From Blattamonas nauphoetae (taxonomy: Eukaryota > Preaxostyla > Oxymonadida), in contig JARBJD010000048.1 in the NCBI GenBank assembly GCA_033064195.1, positions 124,001 to 188,000 on the forward strand: a stretch of 64,000 bases of DNA, in the 5' to 3' direction. Shown here piece by piece: positions 22,848 through 32,503 of the stretch. The notes below the pieces were generated by a model. The model did no database searches and was not told the DNA's origin. It saw nothing but the letters and a program-made list of their open reading frames with translations. Both the position numbers and the translations under genes were made by a program. How positions within the stretch are numbered: the first letter of the stretch is position 1; each line of letters starts with the position of its first letter.

Positions 22848-25800
22848 TTAATCCCTCTGTTTTATGATGAGACCACTAATGAGATTAATCCGTTCCATGA
22901 TGTCATCTAGAGCGTTCGCGTAAGGACTGTCTTCATTTTGGAGTGAATTGAAGCGATTGTCACCAACACGTTCGAGTCTGTCAATTTCATCAAGGTGTGT
23001 CTTGCTGAAGAATAACGGTACTCGTTTACGGTCCAAGAGTGGCTTGATCGCATTGAACAGCTGGGTGATGAAATCATCTCGACCCTCCCGTTCGACGATG
23101 ATATGCAATGCACGCAACAGGTTTGCACGAATCTTTGCTGACGAGAAATTATGATCCTCGATCGTTTGTTCGATTGGTCTTTTCACTTGTGTGTCTTTTT
23201 CTATGTTCGAATTCAGAAGCTGGAACCAGCGAATCAGAGAGACCATCCCGATTTCTGGTGATGGATGATTTACGAGAGCATCCAATCGCGTCGCGCCGGC
23301 TGGGAGATTGAGGGGATCAGTTGATGGTGTCGCGCCGGCTGGGGGATTGAGGGGATCAGTTGATGGTGTCGCGCCGGCTGAGAGATTGAGGGGATCAGTT
23401 GATGGTGTCGCGCCGGCTGGGGGATTGAGGGGATCATTTGATGGTGTCGCGCTGGCTGGGAGATTGAGGGGATCAGATGATCTCGGTTTGTCGACATCAC
23501 TAGCAGGGCAAATCATCAAAAGACGCGAAAGAAGAATGATGTGTGTTTCGTCGGTCAGGCGCGGGTATGCAGAGACAAGAAGTTCAAGACCGACAGACGA
23601 GATCTTGGTGTTATCGCCGTGACGAGGAGTGGTTGCACGAGAAATGAGGATGTCGACGATCGAGGGAACGAATTCGACACCTGTGCGTGAGAAAATCTTA
23701 GAATCACTGACTAATTTTTTTTCTTCGGACTTGTTGGTCTTTTTGCGGTCCGTTACGGGCTTCTCATCGTTTTCGTCTTTCTGTTCTTGGACTGTAATGA
23801 GCTTATCCTCGATGAGTGTGTTGGAAAGGAAAGGGATGACAGAGTTTGAGAAGTCAGAAATTGTGACTGAAGTGTTGAATGGGAGAGCCATCACTTCGCG
23901 CGAGATTCGAGTCAGAAACAGGATCCACAGAACATCTGCAAGGCTTCTCTGCCACATCATCCCACAACCGACACTCCCGTCGGACGAACGAAGTGACATG
24001 GGAAGACTCGAGTGGTCAGCCAGATCCTCATCAACAACAAACACGAAGAGAGGTGTCCTCGATGTCGCTCCCATTCTCAGAAACGCCAAGTCCATAATTC
24101 CTCGAGCTCTGCTTTTAGCGTCTCTCTTCGAAGATGAAGGCTTCCGAAGTTCCTGCTTCCCTTCCTTGTCAACATGGACGAGTGATGGACGCCCTGTCGG
24201 GAAGTTATCAGGCAGAAGGCGTGTCAATGGTTCGAAGACTTGTTTCATTTCTTCTCGCAGATCCGTTTCTTTGTATCCTGTGCTGAACGCAATCGGGAAG
24301 GGAAGAGATTCTGTCGTCGTGTCCACACCATCCAAACAAGACGCGTTCGGCGAAGTGAAGAAATCGCTCCCAGATTTCACAAACAAGAGTGTCGGTTGAG
24401 GTCTGAGAGGTTCAATTGATTCGATGGCTTTTAGTATGTCCTGATCGTCTCTAGGAGAGAGGTTAAATTTTTTGAGAGACGATCGAATTTCGGGGAGGAG
24501 GGAGAAAATGCGATATTTTTGTTGTGAAGGTTGAATGGTCGATAGTGTGTTAATTAGAGGTGGTAATTGTGTTTTATCCTCGTAGACTGTTTTTGAAAGT
24601 ATATTCGTGATGATCCTAATTTGATCGAGAATGAAGTTGTCGTCATGACGAAAATCTGTAAGTGGAGTTGAGAGAGATGTTGTCACAGGAATGAAAGTAT
24701 TGTCGAACAGGCGATGAATGAAGGAGGTGAACAAGGACAGCGGATCCTCTGATGGAATCAGTTGAGGGAAGAGCGACGGATCAATCACAACTTGACACGG
24801 GTGCCATCGACTCAGTGGAGCTGGTGTCACGTTCGTCACTTCTTTCTGCACTTGATCTTGTGTGAGCTCGCACAGAGCAGGAATCGAATCAGAGAAACCA
24901 TATTTCGCAAGAACCAATGAATGCAGAGGAATTCGAAGTGTTTTCGAACGAGGGAGTGATTTGGAGGTTGGAGAGAGTTGTGGAGGAGTGGAAAGTTGAG
25001 TCGTTGTTTGGTTTGGAGGGAGAGGAGAAGAAGTGAGTCGTGGAAAACCGCGATCCAATGTTGAAGTTGTGTCGATGTGTGGGAGGGGAGTGATGTTGTC
25101 CAGAAGAACTGTTCCACAGTGCAGAATCGCTGAAAGATCGTTTCTTGTTGGAACTCGGAACACTCCTCTATCTTTCTCACTCTGAAGCACGGAGAGATAT
25201 TTCTGTGTGGGAGATCTGATTCGCTTCATCGCATGGTTTGACATGACCCGTGTAACAGTGTGCAGTTTTGCGTCGATGCATGGATGTCTGCACAGTTTGT
25301 CCAAGGATCTCAGACGCTGGTGACGGATGGAATCAATTGTGGTTGATGGCTGTTCATTGATTGATGAAAGAAGACATTTGAGAGTTTCAGAGTCGATTGG
25401 TCCGACGATCGATTGAACAAGTTCGACGAATTTGGTGTCATCTGTACTTGTGATGGGTTTTGTTGTCGGATCCAAGAGTTCATTTCTTCGACACGAGATG
25501 GCTGTGCTGAGGACGAAGCTTGAGAATGCGTTGACTCTCTCTGTCTCTGTCTCACCCAGGTCAGCGGGACTGACTCCGATTCGATTCAGTTCCTGCATCG
25601 TTCTGCGAACCATTCGATCAAGCCAATCCTTCGCTTTCTTTTCATCCCCTGTGATTTGAAGGGGACCGGCTACGCGTGTGGATCCATCAGTTGATGATTT
25701 CCAAAAGAGGTCGTACAATCCTTTCCATCGAAAAGGCAGAGTGAGGTAGGGATCAGTCAGATCGTTCACTGAAGAAAGCGTTGTCGTCCACGGGTCGAAT

Positions 25801-28800
25801 TCTGTCGAGAATGTCGGATAGTGCCCGACATTCGCGAGGAGGGTGTCTGTGATGTCACGGGTTGTCATCGTCGAGTGTGGTTCAGTTGGAATCGTCACGA
25901 GTGGATGATCGCGATGGCGGAGAATGCTCGGCATGTGTGTCAGAGTGTTCTCTTCGAACTTAAGTAAAGACGACACCATGTGGAAGCCCAGAATCTTTGT
26001 CTGTGAAGGAAACTTCGGTTCCTTTTGTGTTGTTGCATAATTGTACATCGCCACAATCCCTTCCGACGGCTCCAAATGAGCCATCGCTTGGAACAGCAAT
26101 TGCTGTATCAGGACAATCCCTTCCTTCACCAGAGAGTGCGTTTTCGAGCTTGTCGCTTGAATCGGCATGAAGATCGTTTCATGTGTTGCTTCACTCCCTC
26201 TGGACACAATCAGTGCATCAAGTCCGGCCAAATGTTTCCCTTTCAAGTCCTGAAGCTCTTCAGCATAGAAATCTGTCTCTCCTCGCTTCGTTGCAGAGAG
26301 TGTCTGAGGAAATGGCGATTTTTCCACACTTCTGTTCGTCACTTCGGGGAATGAGAGCATTGGTATTGAAGAGACCTGTTTTGAAGTCGTTGACAAGATC
26401 GGTTTGTAGTCGCGGAAGCGTCCACCTTTACCTTTGTATACGTATTCGTTGTGAAAGGATGTGGTTGTTGTGCTGAATCTGGCAGGTGTTGGACAATTCA
26501 GAAGGAACGAGATGCAAACAAGAGGTTCTTCCACATAGTCTGGCAAGTTTTCGATGTTTTTGGCTTCTTGGAGTCTGCAGAATTTTTCGTAGTCAGCTTG
26601 AGTCATCAGTTTTGCGATTGCGGAGACTACTTCCGATTGCACAATTTGCTCCACGAAGGGTGACAGAGCAACGAAGGAGATTTGTGACTTCATCCTTTCG
26701 ATCGCAGCTTTGGTTTTCTTAAATATCAAAGAAAACACGGATCTCACAAGCGTGGGTCGTTTTTCTGCTTTCTTGTAATCTGGGAGAAGTGGAACCAACG
26801 TGGTGATGTCGTCCCAAGCGGCATCCAGAGTGTCTTCGAAGAAGATGCGGTCAGTATTAAAGCTCATGATTCGACTGTGATTCGAGTCAGCAACGTCCGC
26901 CAACTCTTTGACCTTCTCGCTTTTCAGAACTCCATCCCACAAGAACGACAGTCCTCTGTTCGTCCGAGCGTCCGTCGACGTCAACCAACGAGGCGACGGC
27001 CCGAAAACAGACGCACGAGCGACGTTCAGAGAACTCGCTGTTTTCTCAGTTTGAGATGTTTGAGACGCTGCTCCTTTCGCTGCTTTGAACAGCAGTTCAG
27101 TCGATGCCCATAGCACAAGATAAATCCCAAACTGTTTGGTCATGAAGTTGTGGAATGGTTGATGTTCATCATCCTTTGGGGAATAGATCGCCAGGACGTT
27201 AGATGGGATCTGGACAACATCATTTGATAAAGTCACGAAGTTTTTCGGTGAGTGCAGAGACAGCGACTCACTCATCTTCTGAAGTGTGTCAGTTTCACTT
27301 TCCAAGGCGGCTTTCTCTTCAGTTGGTCTCCAAAGAAACTCTTCCCGCTTCAGTCCGAAGTTCTGCTGCGACAGCAGACCAGTCATGTTCATGAAGTCAA
27401 CAAACGAGCGATGAACAATATCTCCAGGATTTTCGTCCTGCAGGAATTCAGTGAAGAACTGTCTGACATTACATTCATCATCAAAAGGAAGATCTTCCTC
27501 CATTTCGAGGAACCAGAGCAGATTTCGAGCGAAGAGAGCAATCGACATTCGTTCCAGGCGATTCTGAGATGTGGGACCGATTTGGAGTGTTCGAGGAAGT
27601 TCAAGAGTTCTCAGAGACTCCACATCAAAGTCCGGTGGTGTCGCTTGACTCCCCTTTGCCCTGAAATGAGTTGATAATATGGTCAAGTCGCCGACATAAT
27701 CGGTATCAGGATTGACATAAGCAGGATTCTTTTCAGTGACAGAGTCAGTGCCATCATCACGAACAGCTGGTTCAATATCCAGCATAGCTAGCCCCTTCAA
27801 ATAATCAATACAACGTTTTCTGGATTCTTCCACCCTCTGCAGATGACGAATGCCTGTCGAATAAACAACCGTCAGCAATTCCCTCAGTCTTGAGCAGTGA
27901 GTCAAGACTTTGCGTCGAGGCATTCCAGCGTCGATCAGGAACAAAATCGTGTTCATCATCGATCGAAGAATGGCCAGCCATTGTGGTTTGGCAACTTTAT
28001 TCTTGCGGAATTTTTGAATTTCAAAGAACTCGTTGATGACTTTATTCAAATTGGCCAGAATCGATGATGTCACTGTTTTCAACACACTTTCTTCAAGTGT
28101 GGTCTCACTCGTCGCTGGCTCTTCGTGACAGTTCACACATTGAGTGTCGTCGGGTTTCATCTTTCCAAGGAGTGTCATCGTAGCCTTTGCGACCCATTTA
28201 CTTAAACCAGTGTCTCTCATATTTCTGCGAAACACTTGTTCTCGCTCGACATTCAAATCCGGAGGAGGTTGTTCTGCTCGTTCAGAGAGACCCTTCAGGA
28301 TCGAGTGAGGAGTCACAAGAATATTCATGTCTTGAGCAATGAAAGAGAAACGATCCATCAGAAGCACAAACGAGAATCGATTTTGAACATCTTCGATCTC
28401 CTTCATCACTGACTCGAGTCTCTTTTCCACTGATGTGTGTTTGGGATCAACAATCATTGTCAGAAGATCACACGCGGTCTGTGCCATCTTTCTTTTGGAG
28501 TAATTCGAACTGGATTCAGTTGCTCCTGGAGGATTCGTGTGCGTTTGTGAATCGAGGAGACACTGAACCAGAGAAGTCACAATTAAGGACAGCTTATCCT
28601 TTGGTGTCGTCTCCTTGTTCGATTCGGCATAAAGACAGGTGAGGTTATTTCGGAGATAGATGTCGGCATCCCTTTCCTTATCCGTTGGGAGGACGAAGAG
28701 TGACTGCAGAGTGTGTTTGTGGGAATTGTAAAATGGAGGAGTGACTATTGTCATGTTGATCAAACTGTCGAACAGGCATATTCTCTGTTTTTTATCACCC

Positions 28801-30848
28801 TTTCCTTCAAGTTGAGAGATCCTCTCCACTTCATCTCGAACGATCAGACGATTTGTGACTTCATGGATGTCTGGCTCTTTCAAGTGTTTCTTCAGACTCG
28901 TAAGTTGTGTAGTTGCTAAGGTTTTGGATTCAGTCTGTTCTGATGATGTCGTTTCTTCAGTCAGTTTCGCTTTCTCGATCGAGTTAGACAATGAGTCAAT
29001 GGCAGGTCGGAGATCAGGAGGCGGCGGCGTGTACGTCTTCGCAAGGTGGAAACGGGATTCTGTTTTCGCTGCTTCCGTTTTCTGATTTTGTCGATTCCCG
29101 CTTTCGGAATCTTGTTCGTTCAATTCAGAGAGCACAAGCGCGTGAATCAATTGTTTGATGTATAATGTTTGTGTTTTGTCTCTCTCGGAGTGGTCTATGA
29201 TTTGGTCCATCAACCAGTCTATGATCGCGAGGACGCGATCGTTGTTAGACGGAAGATCCCGAGATTCCATGATCTTTCGACACAGTGACCTGGAGAACTG
29301 GTCGAAGTCTGTCTGACGTCCAAGATGATCTTTGACGAGAGTTTCAATGGACTCTGGAGTGTCTTGTAGTTGTGAAATGTCTCGTGTGGTTTGATTTCCT
29401 TCAGGCGCTTTGTCGATGGTTTTGATGCTATCTGTCAGCGTTTGGACCGCTGTAGCCCAATTGAGGTGACGGCGAGTGGATGGTGTAGCGTCTTCATCTG
29501 GTGGTAAATTTGACCTTGTTCTCATTGTGAAAACATCGTTCAAGAAGGCGTTGATGGAGTTGTGGAATCTATGTCCTTTTGTGTCAGTTAAAAGGAGTTT
29601 CACAAAGGGATGTGAAAATCCGTTCAATCTGGCGGACGAATCTCCTTCTCTTTCCACGAGAGCCTTCAGATGGGTTTTGGCGAATTCTTGTTGTGATGTG
29701 GTGGTAACACTAATAGGTGTTTCTAATGGCAATTGTCCTGCTCTCTCCTCTTTTTCTTTCTCGATCAAGAATAGAGTCTGCTGTTCTTCTTTTCGAAGTT
29801 CCATGTCCTCAGGGGAGAGTAGAAAGAAAGGCACAGTGGGAGTGCACCCCACCATCAAAACTGCATTCTCCGCCAGCGAAAACGTCGGCAGGCGGAAGAC
29901 GTGACAAATTTGGCCCGTGTCAAGTGTTGGACGCTGGAGTCGTTTCTGATCAGGAGAGGTGAAGATGATGTAGAGATGGTTTGGTTCGATGGCTTCGGGA
30001 GGGGGGCTATCATCGTGGATGTGGATGTAGAGTAACATATAGCTTTTGTCTTTAGATTTGTAAGCAGAAAAGGTGAATTCTCCATCGCCTCCAATCATGT
30101 GTTTGAAATTTTGTATGTCTTCCACTTCGCCTTTGATGCCTTTTTGATAGTGGAAGTTGAGTGAATGATCAGACAATGAGCTCATCAGAATCAGCATGAG
30201 TGATGTCTTTCCGACTCCTTGGTCACCAGTAATATAGAAGATGCCACCGGGATGCGTGGGGCATTGGTTGGTGGCGAAGTATCGGTCGATGAACTTCAAC
30301 ACGGGATGGAGGATGATGTTGTAGGCAGGACGGAAGATCAGCGGAGCTGAGAGGATAAATTTCCCATTTTTGAGCCAACTCTTCGAAAACAGGATATGAC
30401 CATCTTTGAACAACAAAAAATCTTTGATATGGTTGCTGAGACGAGCAATCCAGCTCGGGGAGTATTGTTGTAAGGCTTTTCCGATCATATTGATGGTTTG
30501 AGATTGAGCTTTGATGATGTCTTCATTGGTTTTTTCTTGCTGTTCTTGCTTTTTGGCTTCTTCTTCCTTTTTCTTTTTCGCTTTGTCATCGAAGAATGAA
30601 TCATAAATTTGCTGTTTGCGCGTTTTAATCTGTTTGTCGATCTCCTCCATCGTGAAATTTCGTTTTCTTATTAGTTCATCGTAAATTTGTTCCAAATGTG
30701 CTTTGTCTTGATTGTACTGTTCATTTGTTACGTTTTCTTTGGGACGATTTTTTTTTAGGCTTTTCCTGAGTTTGATAATTTCATCGAGAGTGTTATCGTC
30801 GATAGCAGGAGTGTCTTGTTCACTGTGAGGGGGATGATTTTCGCTCAT
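22848..30848 (-). CDS. Giant P-loop NTPase, array copy A (2,666 aa)
   Basis: One uninterrupted frame with ATG at 30848 and a TAA stop. Residues 1-110 are charged and coiled-coil-like (KAKKKKEEEAKKQEQQEK). Residues about 110-205 are a conserved pre-NTPase segment (SQTINMIGKALQQYSPSW, DGHILFSKSWLKN, HPVLKFIDRYFATNQ). The P-loop is FYITGDQGVGKTSLMLILMS (P-loop at 208-216, DNA 30227 downward). A Walker-B-like LLYIHIHDDSPPP, then HLYIIFTSPDQKRLQRP and CHVFRLPTFSLAE, complete the core by about residue 330. The remaining 2,300 residues are mostly helical and conserved among paralogues (RHRDHPLVTIPTEPHSTMTT, LRIPLHSLVLAKYGFSDSIP, TPLFVFVVDEDLADHSSLPM, DVLWILFLTRISREVMALP). No membrane segment or signal peptide is seen. 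The function is unknown; nucleotide-driven scaffold or switch activity is inference. No introns are recognised. Confidence 0.85.
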   Translation of the reverse strand: MSENHPPHSEQDTPAIDDNTLDEIIKLRKSLKKNRPKENVTNEQYNQDKAHLEQIYDELIRKRNFTMEEIDKQIKTRKQQIYDSFFDDKAKKKKEEEAKKQEQQEKTNEDIIKAQSQTINMIGKALQQYSPSWIARLSNHIKDFLLFKDGHILFSKSWLKNGKFILSAPLIFRPAYNIILHPVLKFIDRYFATNQCPTHPGGIFYITGDQGVGKTSLMLILMSSLSDHSLNFHYQKGIKGEVEDIQNFKHMIGGDGEFTFSAYKSKDKSYMLLYIHIHDDSPPPEAIEPNHLYIIFTSPDQKRLQRPTLDTGQICHVFRLPTFSLAENAVLMVGCTPTVPFFLLSPEDMELRKEEQQTLFLIEKEKEERAGQLPLETPISVTTTSQQEFAKTHLKALVEREGDSSARLNGFSHPFVKLLLTDTKGHRFHNSINAFLNDVFTMRTRSNLPPDEDATPSTRRHLNWATAVQTLTDSIKTIDKAPEGNQTTRDISQLQDTPESIETLVKDHLGRQTDFDQFSRSLCRKIMESRDLPSNNDRVLAIIDWLMDQIIDHSERDKTQTLYIKQLIHALVLSELNEQDSESGNRQNQKTEAAKTESRFHLAKTYTPPPPDLRPAIDSLSNSIEKAKLTEETTSSEQTESKTLATTQLTSLKKHLKEPDIHEVTNRLIVRDEVERISQLEGKGDKKQRICLFDSLINMTIVTPPFYNSHKHTLQSLFVLPTDKERDADIYLRNNLTCLYAESNKETTPKDKLSLIVTSLVQCLLDSQTHTNPPGATESSSNYSKRKMAQTACDLLTMIVDPKHTSVEKRLESVMKEIEDVQNRFSFVLLMDRFSFIAQDMNILVTPHSILKGLSERAEQPPPDLNVEREQVFRRNMRDTGLSKWVAKATMTLLGKMKPDDTQCVNCHEEPATSETTLEESVLKTVTSSILANLNKVINEFFEIQKFRKNKVAKPQWLAILRSMMNTILFLIDAGMPRRKVLTHCSRLRELLTVVYSTGIRHLQRVEESRKRCIDYLKGLAMLDIEPAVRDDGTDSVTEKNPAYVNPDTDYVGDLTILSTHFRAKGSQATPPDFDVESLRTLELPRTLQIGPTSQNRLERMSIALFARNLLWFLEMEEDLPFDDECNVRQFFTEFLQDENPGDIVHRSFVDFMNMTGLLSQQNFGLKREEFLWRPTEEKAALESETDTLQKMSESLSLHSPKNFVTLSNDVVQIPSNVLAIYSPKDDEHQPFHNFMTKQFGIYLVLWASTELLFKAAKGAASQTSQTEKTASSLNVARASVFGPSPRWLTSTDARTNRGLSFLWDGVLKSEKVKELADVADSNHSRIMSFNTDRIFFEDTLDAAWDDITTLVPLLPDYKKAEKRPTLVRSVFSLIFKKTKAAIERMKSQISFVALSPFVEQIVQSEVVSAIAKLMTQADYEKFCRLQEAKNIENLPDYVEEPLVCISFLLNCPTPARFSTTTTSFHNEYVYKGKGGRFRDYKPILSTTSKQVSSIPMLSFPEVTNRSVEKSPFPQTLSATKRGETDFYAEELQDLKGKHLAGLDALIVSRGSEATHETIFMPIQATSSKTHSLVKEGIVLIQQLLFQAMAHLEPSEGIVAMYNYATTQKEPKFPSQTKILGFHMVSSLLKFEENTLTHMPSILRHRDHPLVTIPTEPHSTMTTRDITDTLLANVGHYPTFSTEFDPWTTTLSSVNDLTDPYLTLPFRWKGLYDLFWKSSTDGSTRVAGPLQITGDEKKAKDWLDRMVRRTMQELNRIGVSPADLGETETERVNAFSSFVLSTAISCRRNELLDPTTKPITSTDDTKFVELVQSIVGPIDSETLKCLLSSINEQPSTTIDSIRHQRLRSLDKLCRHPCIDAKLHTVTRVMSNHAMKRIRSPTQKYLSVLQSEKDRGVFRVPTRNDLSAILHCGTVLLDNITPLPHIDTTSTLDRGFPRLTSSPLPPNQTTTQLSTPPQLSPTSKSLPRSKTLRIPLHSLVLAKYGFSDSIPALCELTQDQVQKEVTNVTPAPLSRWHPCQVVIDPSLFPQLIPSEDPLSLFTSFIHRLFDNTFIPVTTSLSTPLTDFRHDDNFILDQIRIITNILSKTVYEDKTQLPPLINTLSTIQPSQQKYRIFSLLPEIRSSLKKFNLSPRDDQDILKAIESIEPLRPQPTLLFVKSGSDFFTSPNASCLDGVDTTTESLPFPIAFSTGYKETDLREEMKQVFEPLTRLLPDNFPTGRPSLVHVDKEGKQELRKPSSSKRDAKSRARGIMDLAFLRMGATSRTPLFVFVVDEDLADHSSLPMSLRSSDGSVGCGMMWQRSLADVLWILFLTRISREVMALPFNTSVTISDFSNSVIPFLSNTLIEDKLITVQEQKDENDEKPVTDRKKTNKSEEKKLVSDSKIFSRTGVEFVPSIVDILISRATTPRHGDNTKISSVGLELLVSAYPRLTDETHIILLSRLLMICPASDVDKPRSSDPLNLPASATPSNDPLNPPAGATPSTDPLNLSAGATPSTDPLNPPAGATPSTDPLNLPAGATRLDALVNHPSPEIGMVSLIRWFQLLNSNIEKDTQVKRPIEQTIEDHNFSSAKIRANLLRALHIIVEREGRDDFITQLFNAIKPLLDRKRVPLFFSKTHLDEIDRLERVGDNRFNSLQNEDSPYANALDDIMERINLISGLIIKQRD
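23287..23483 (-). repeat. Five 39-bp coding tandem repeats in copy A
   Basis: Five units of 13 codons (consensus STDPLNLPAGATP) lie immediately before the conserved LDALVNHPSPEIG. Copies B and C have no repeat here. Units differ by only a few bases, so the expansion is young. Confidence 0.85.
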
Positions 30849-31591
30849 AGAATCTACTAATTTTGTAGACGACAGTGACTTGACTCGAGATCAAACCCAT
30901 ACTTCCTCCAACAAATCGCAAGTCGTTTCGATCTGGTAATGACCATTCTGCAACCAAAAAATCCGATGAAGACAAATCCTGTGCACGTTCTCACACATGC
31001 AGGCCCCTGTTTGAAACTGATTGTTTCTCGTATTTCAAATTACTTGAAAAGCATCCCTCACTCTCTTTCCCAGAGTCTGACCAAATCCATTCTTGGACTC
31101 TCCGATCCATCTGTCTCTTGTTTCTTTGATGCGTGATGAATGTCATATGTTGCATGAACTTTCTGAAAAAGCGGAGAAACTTCTATCTGGAAAGATGGAG
31201 CACAAAGGGACGTCATCACAACCAATCCCGCAAACCTCACAATCTGAACAATCGTCCAACACCCACCATCCACCCCAGCCCATCTTCCCTCCCTTAGCCA
31301 CCTCTACCTCGTGTCTCACAAAACGAACACTCTCGCAAATGGAGATGAGGACAACAAGAAGCAATCGACGAACATCGAAAGGGCCAGTAATGGCTGCCAC
31401 ATTTGCGAATCGGATCTATGACGAGAATGGAGGAGAGAACAGATGGCCGAAGAAGACCCACCGAAACAAGAACACTGGCGTCCTCCGTTTTGGACTTTTG
31501 TGTCGATTATTGTGCCATTGAACGATCTTTTCTTTCTGCATTTTGTGAAAAGTGTAGAAAATATTTGGATTAATCCCAATGAAGAAAGGTG
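30849..31591. other. Array spacer, long type (shortened version)
   Basis: Upstream DNA of copy A is homologous to the spacers beyond copies C and D but lacks about 430 bp in the middle, including the zinc-finger-like frame present in the other two. The right half keeps the plus-strand coding-like segment described next. Confidence 0.7.
30881..30903 (-). promoter_or_regulatory. Conserved upstream box of copy A
   Basis: On the coding strand it reads AGTATGGGTTTGATCTCGAG, 33-55 bp before the ATG. The same box occurs upstream of copies B, C, D and the small gene at 31592-32166. A core-promoter or initiator role is inferred from position and conservation only. Confidence 0.45.
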
Positions 31592-31597
31592 TTACTG
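31136..31597 (+). CDS. Small Cys-rich gene or remnant in the spacer (structure uncertain)
   Basis: Frames on the plus strand are conserved in all three long spacers. An N-terminal part reads ...MLHELSEKAEKLLSGKMEHK and continues into a Gln/Ser/Pro-rich linker. Using an intron beginning GTAATGG and ending AACAG (about 31388-31443), the last exon would read RRRPTETRTLASSVLDFCVD, then YCAIERSFLSAFCEKCRKYL, ending near 31573. The alternative frame encodes CHICESD and ends near 31599. Terminal CxxC motifs suggest a zinc-binding end, vaguely like Mediator subunit 27. It could equally be a decaying pseudogene. Confidence 0.25.
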
Positions 31598-32166
31598 ATG
31601 TGGATGAGCCCTCCTATTGAGGAGAACACGCGCGTTTTTCTCTGCAAGCTCCATGCGTTCGTTTTTCTTTGTTTTCGATGACAGTGGAGTGAGAAACGAC
31701 ATTTCTTGTGCAACTGACGCGAAAGGATCGGAGGAAGCTGCTGACATGAAGGAAGGCTGATAAGCATTAAGGTTGGAGATCGCTTTTCGCTTCTCGACTT
31801 CCGCTGCGCCTTCCATGATTCTTTCGCAACGTGGGAGACATTTTTGGAACGTGGAGTAGTCATTTCGGATGGCACAATTTAAAACACAGTCTGAAGCCTC
31901 TTTCTACGGTGGGAGGAGAAGTTATGACGAGAAGCCTGGCAAACGCGAAGTTCCTCGATGCTAATGGGAGTCTGAGAATTTAATTCGACAGAGTTCCACT
32001 CATTCTCAAATGGAGTGAAGGCTTTCCCGAAGGCGACTTTTGCACAGTCGAGGAGTGCTTTCTGATCGTGTAGTCGATGGAACATTTCATCCAATCGCTT
32101 TCTGTCCTCATCCAACTGTTCGTCTCTCTCTCCGTTTTCGGGATCATATCCTTTGAGTTTTTCCAT
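31592..32166 (-). CDS. Small twin-CX3C protein (177 aa), two exons
   Basis: Joining 32166-31945 to 31903-31592 over a 41-bp GT-AG intron gives an open frame to TAA. The N-terminus (MEKLKGYDPENGERDEQLDE...) is nearly the same as residues in giant copy B. Then comes a unique part with FGKAFTPFENEWNSVELNSQ. Exon 2 reads KEASDCVLNCAIRNDYSTFQ then KCLPRCERIMEGAAEVEKRK, giving C-x3-C-x11-C-x3-C. This spacing is typical of small Tim chaperones and related CX3C proteins such as FAM136A, so a helical hairpin with two disulfides or a metal site is plausible, but homology is unproven. The C-terminal 75 residues are polar and basic. Its 3' end meets the plus-strand spacer gene tail to tail. Confidence 0.6.
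31904..31944 (-). other. 41-bp intron of the twin-CX3C gene
   Basis: On the coding strand it begins GTTTGCC and ends CACCGTAG. Removal joins ...SIEELR to KEASDC and opens 104 further codons. Without splicing the frame stops shortly after the boundary. Confidence 0.65.
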
Positions 32167-32230
32167 GGGTTGGAAAAGGCCGTCGAGAGAGAAATCACTG
32201 ACAGCACGACTGGGTTGGGGGGCAATTTGG

Positions 32231-32236
32231 TTACAT
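32231..32236 (-). promoter_or_regulatory. Start-stop upstream ORF (ATGTAA) before the twin-CX3C gene
   Basis: On the coding strand ATG is followed directly by TAA, 70 nt before the used ATG. It aligns with the initiation codon of copy B (ATGGAACC there). If transcribed it is a minimal uORF and may lower translation of the small protein. Confidence 0.4.
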
Positions 32237-32273
32237 GGTGCCAGCAGAAAGATCGGATGAGATGATTGGAATG

Positions 32274-32291
32274 GAGATCAAAGCCCATACT
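32274..32291 (-). promoter_or_regulatory. Conserved upstream box of the twin-CX3C gene
   Basis: Coding strand AGTATGGGCTTTGATCTC, the same box as in the giant genes, embedded in about 200 bp that is homologous to the 5' flank of copy B. Confidence 0.45.
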
Positions 32292-32503
32292 ACCATTAGA
32301 AAGATTGAGGTGATTACAACGGACTGGGTAGTGATTGTGAATAAGTCAATGAAATGCACTGATTTTGGATAAGTTTAAAAATGTGAAGTGTCTTGAGAGA
32401 TCAAGTGATAGAAAGGAGGATACCACGAATGATTGCTATCAGTTTCATGACTGGTTTATACGACGAGACCAGTGAATGACTGAGTTTGATTGTTTGGTTT
32501 GGT

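Noticed and set aside
23287-23483. CRISPR-like array
   Set aside because: The repeats are contiguous 39-bp coding units without spacers.
23629-24399. 256-codon plus-strand frame within copy A
   Set aside because: The counterpart frames in other copies follow the minus-strand coding pattern and are broken at different places. It is a shadow of a conserved coding region.
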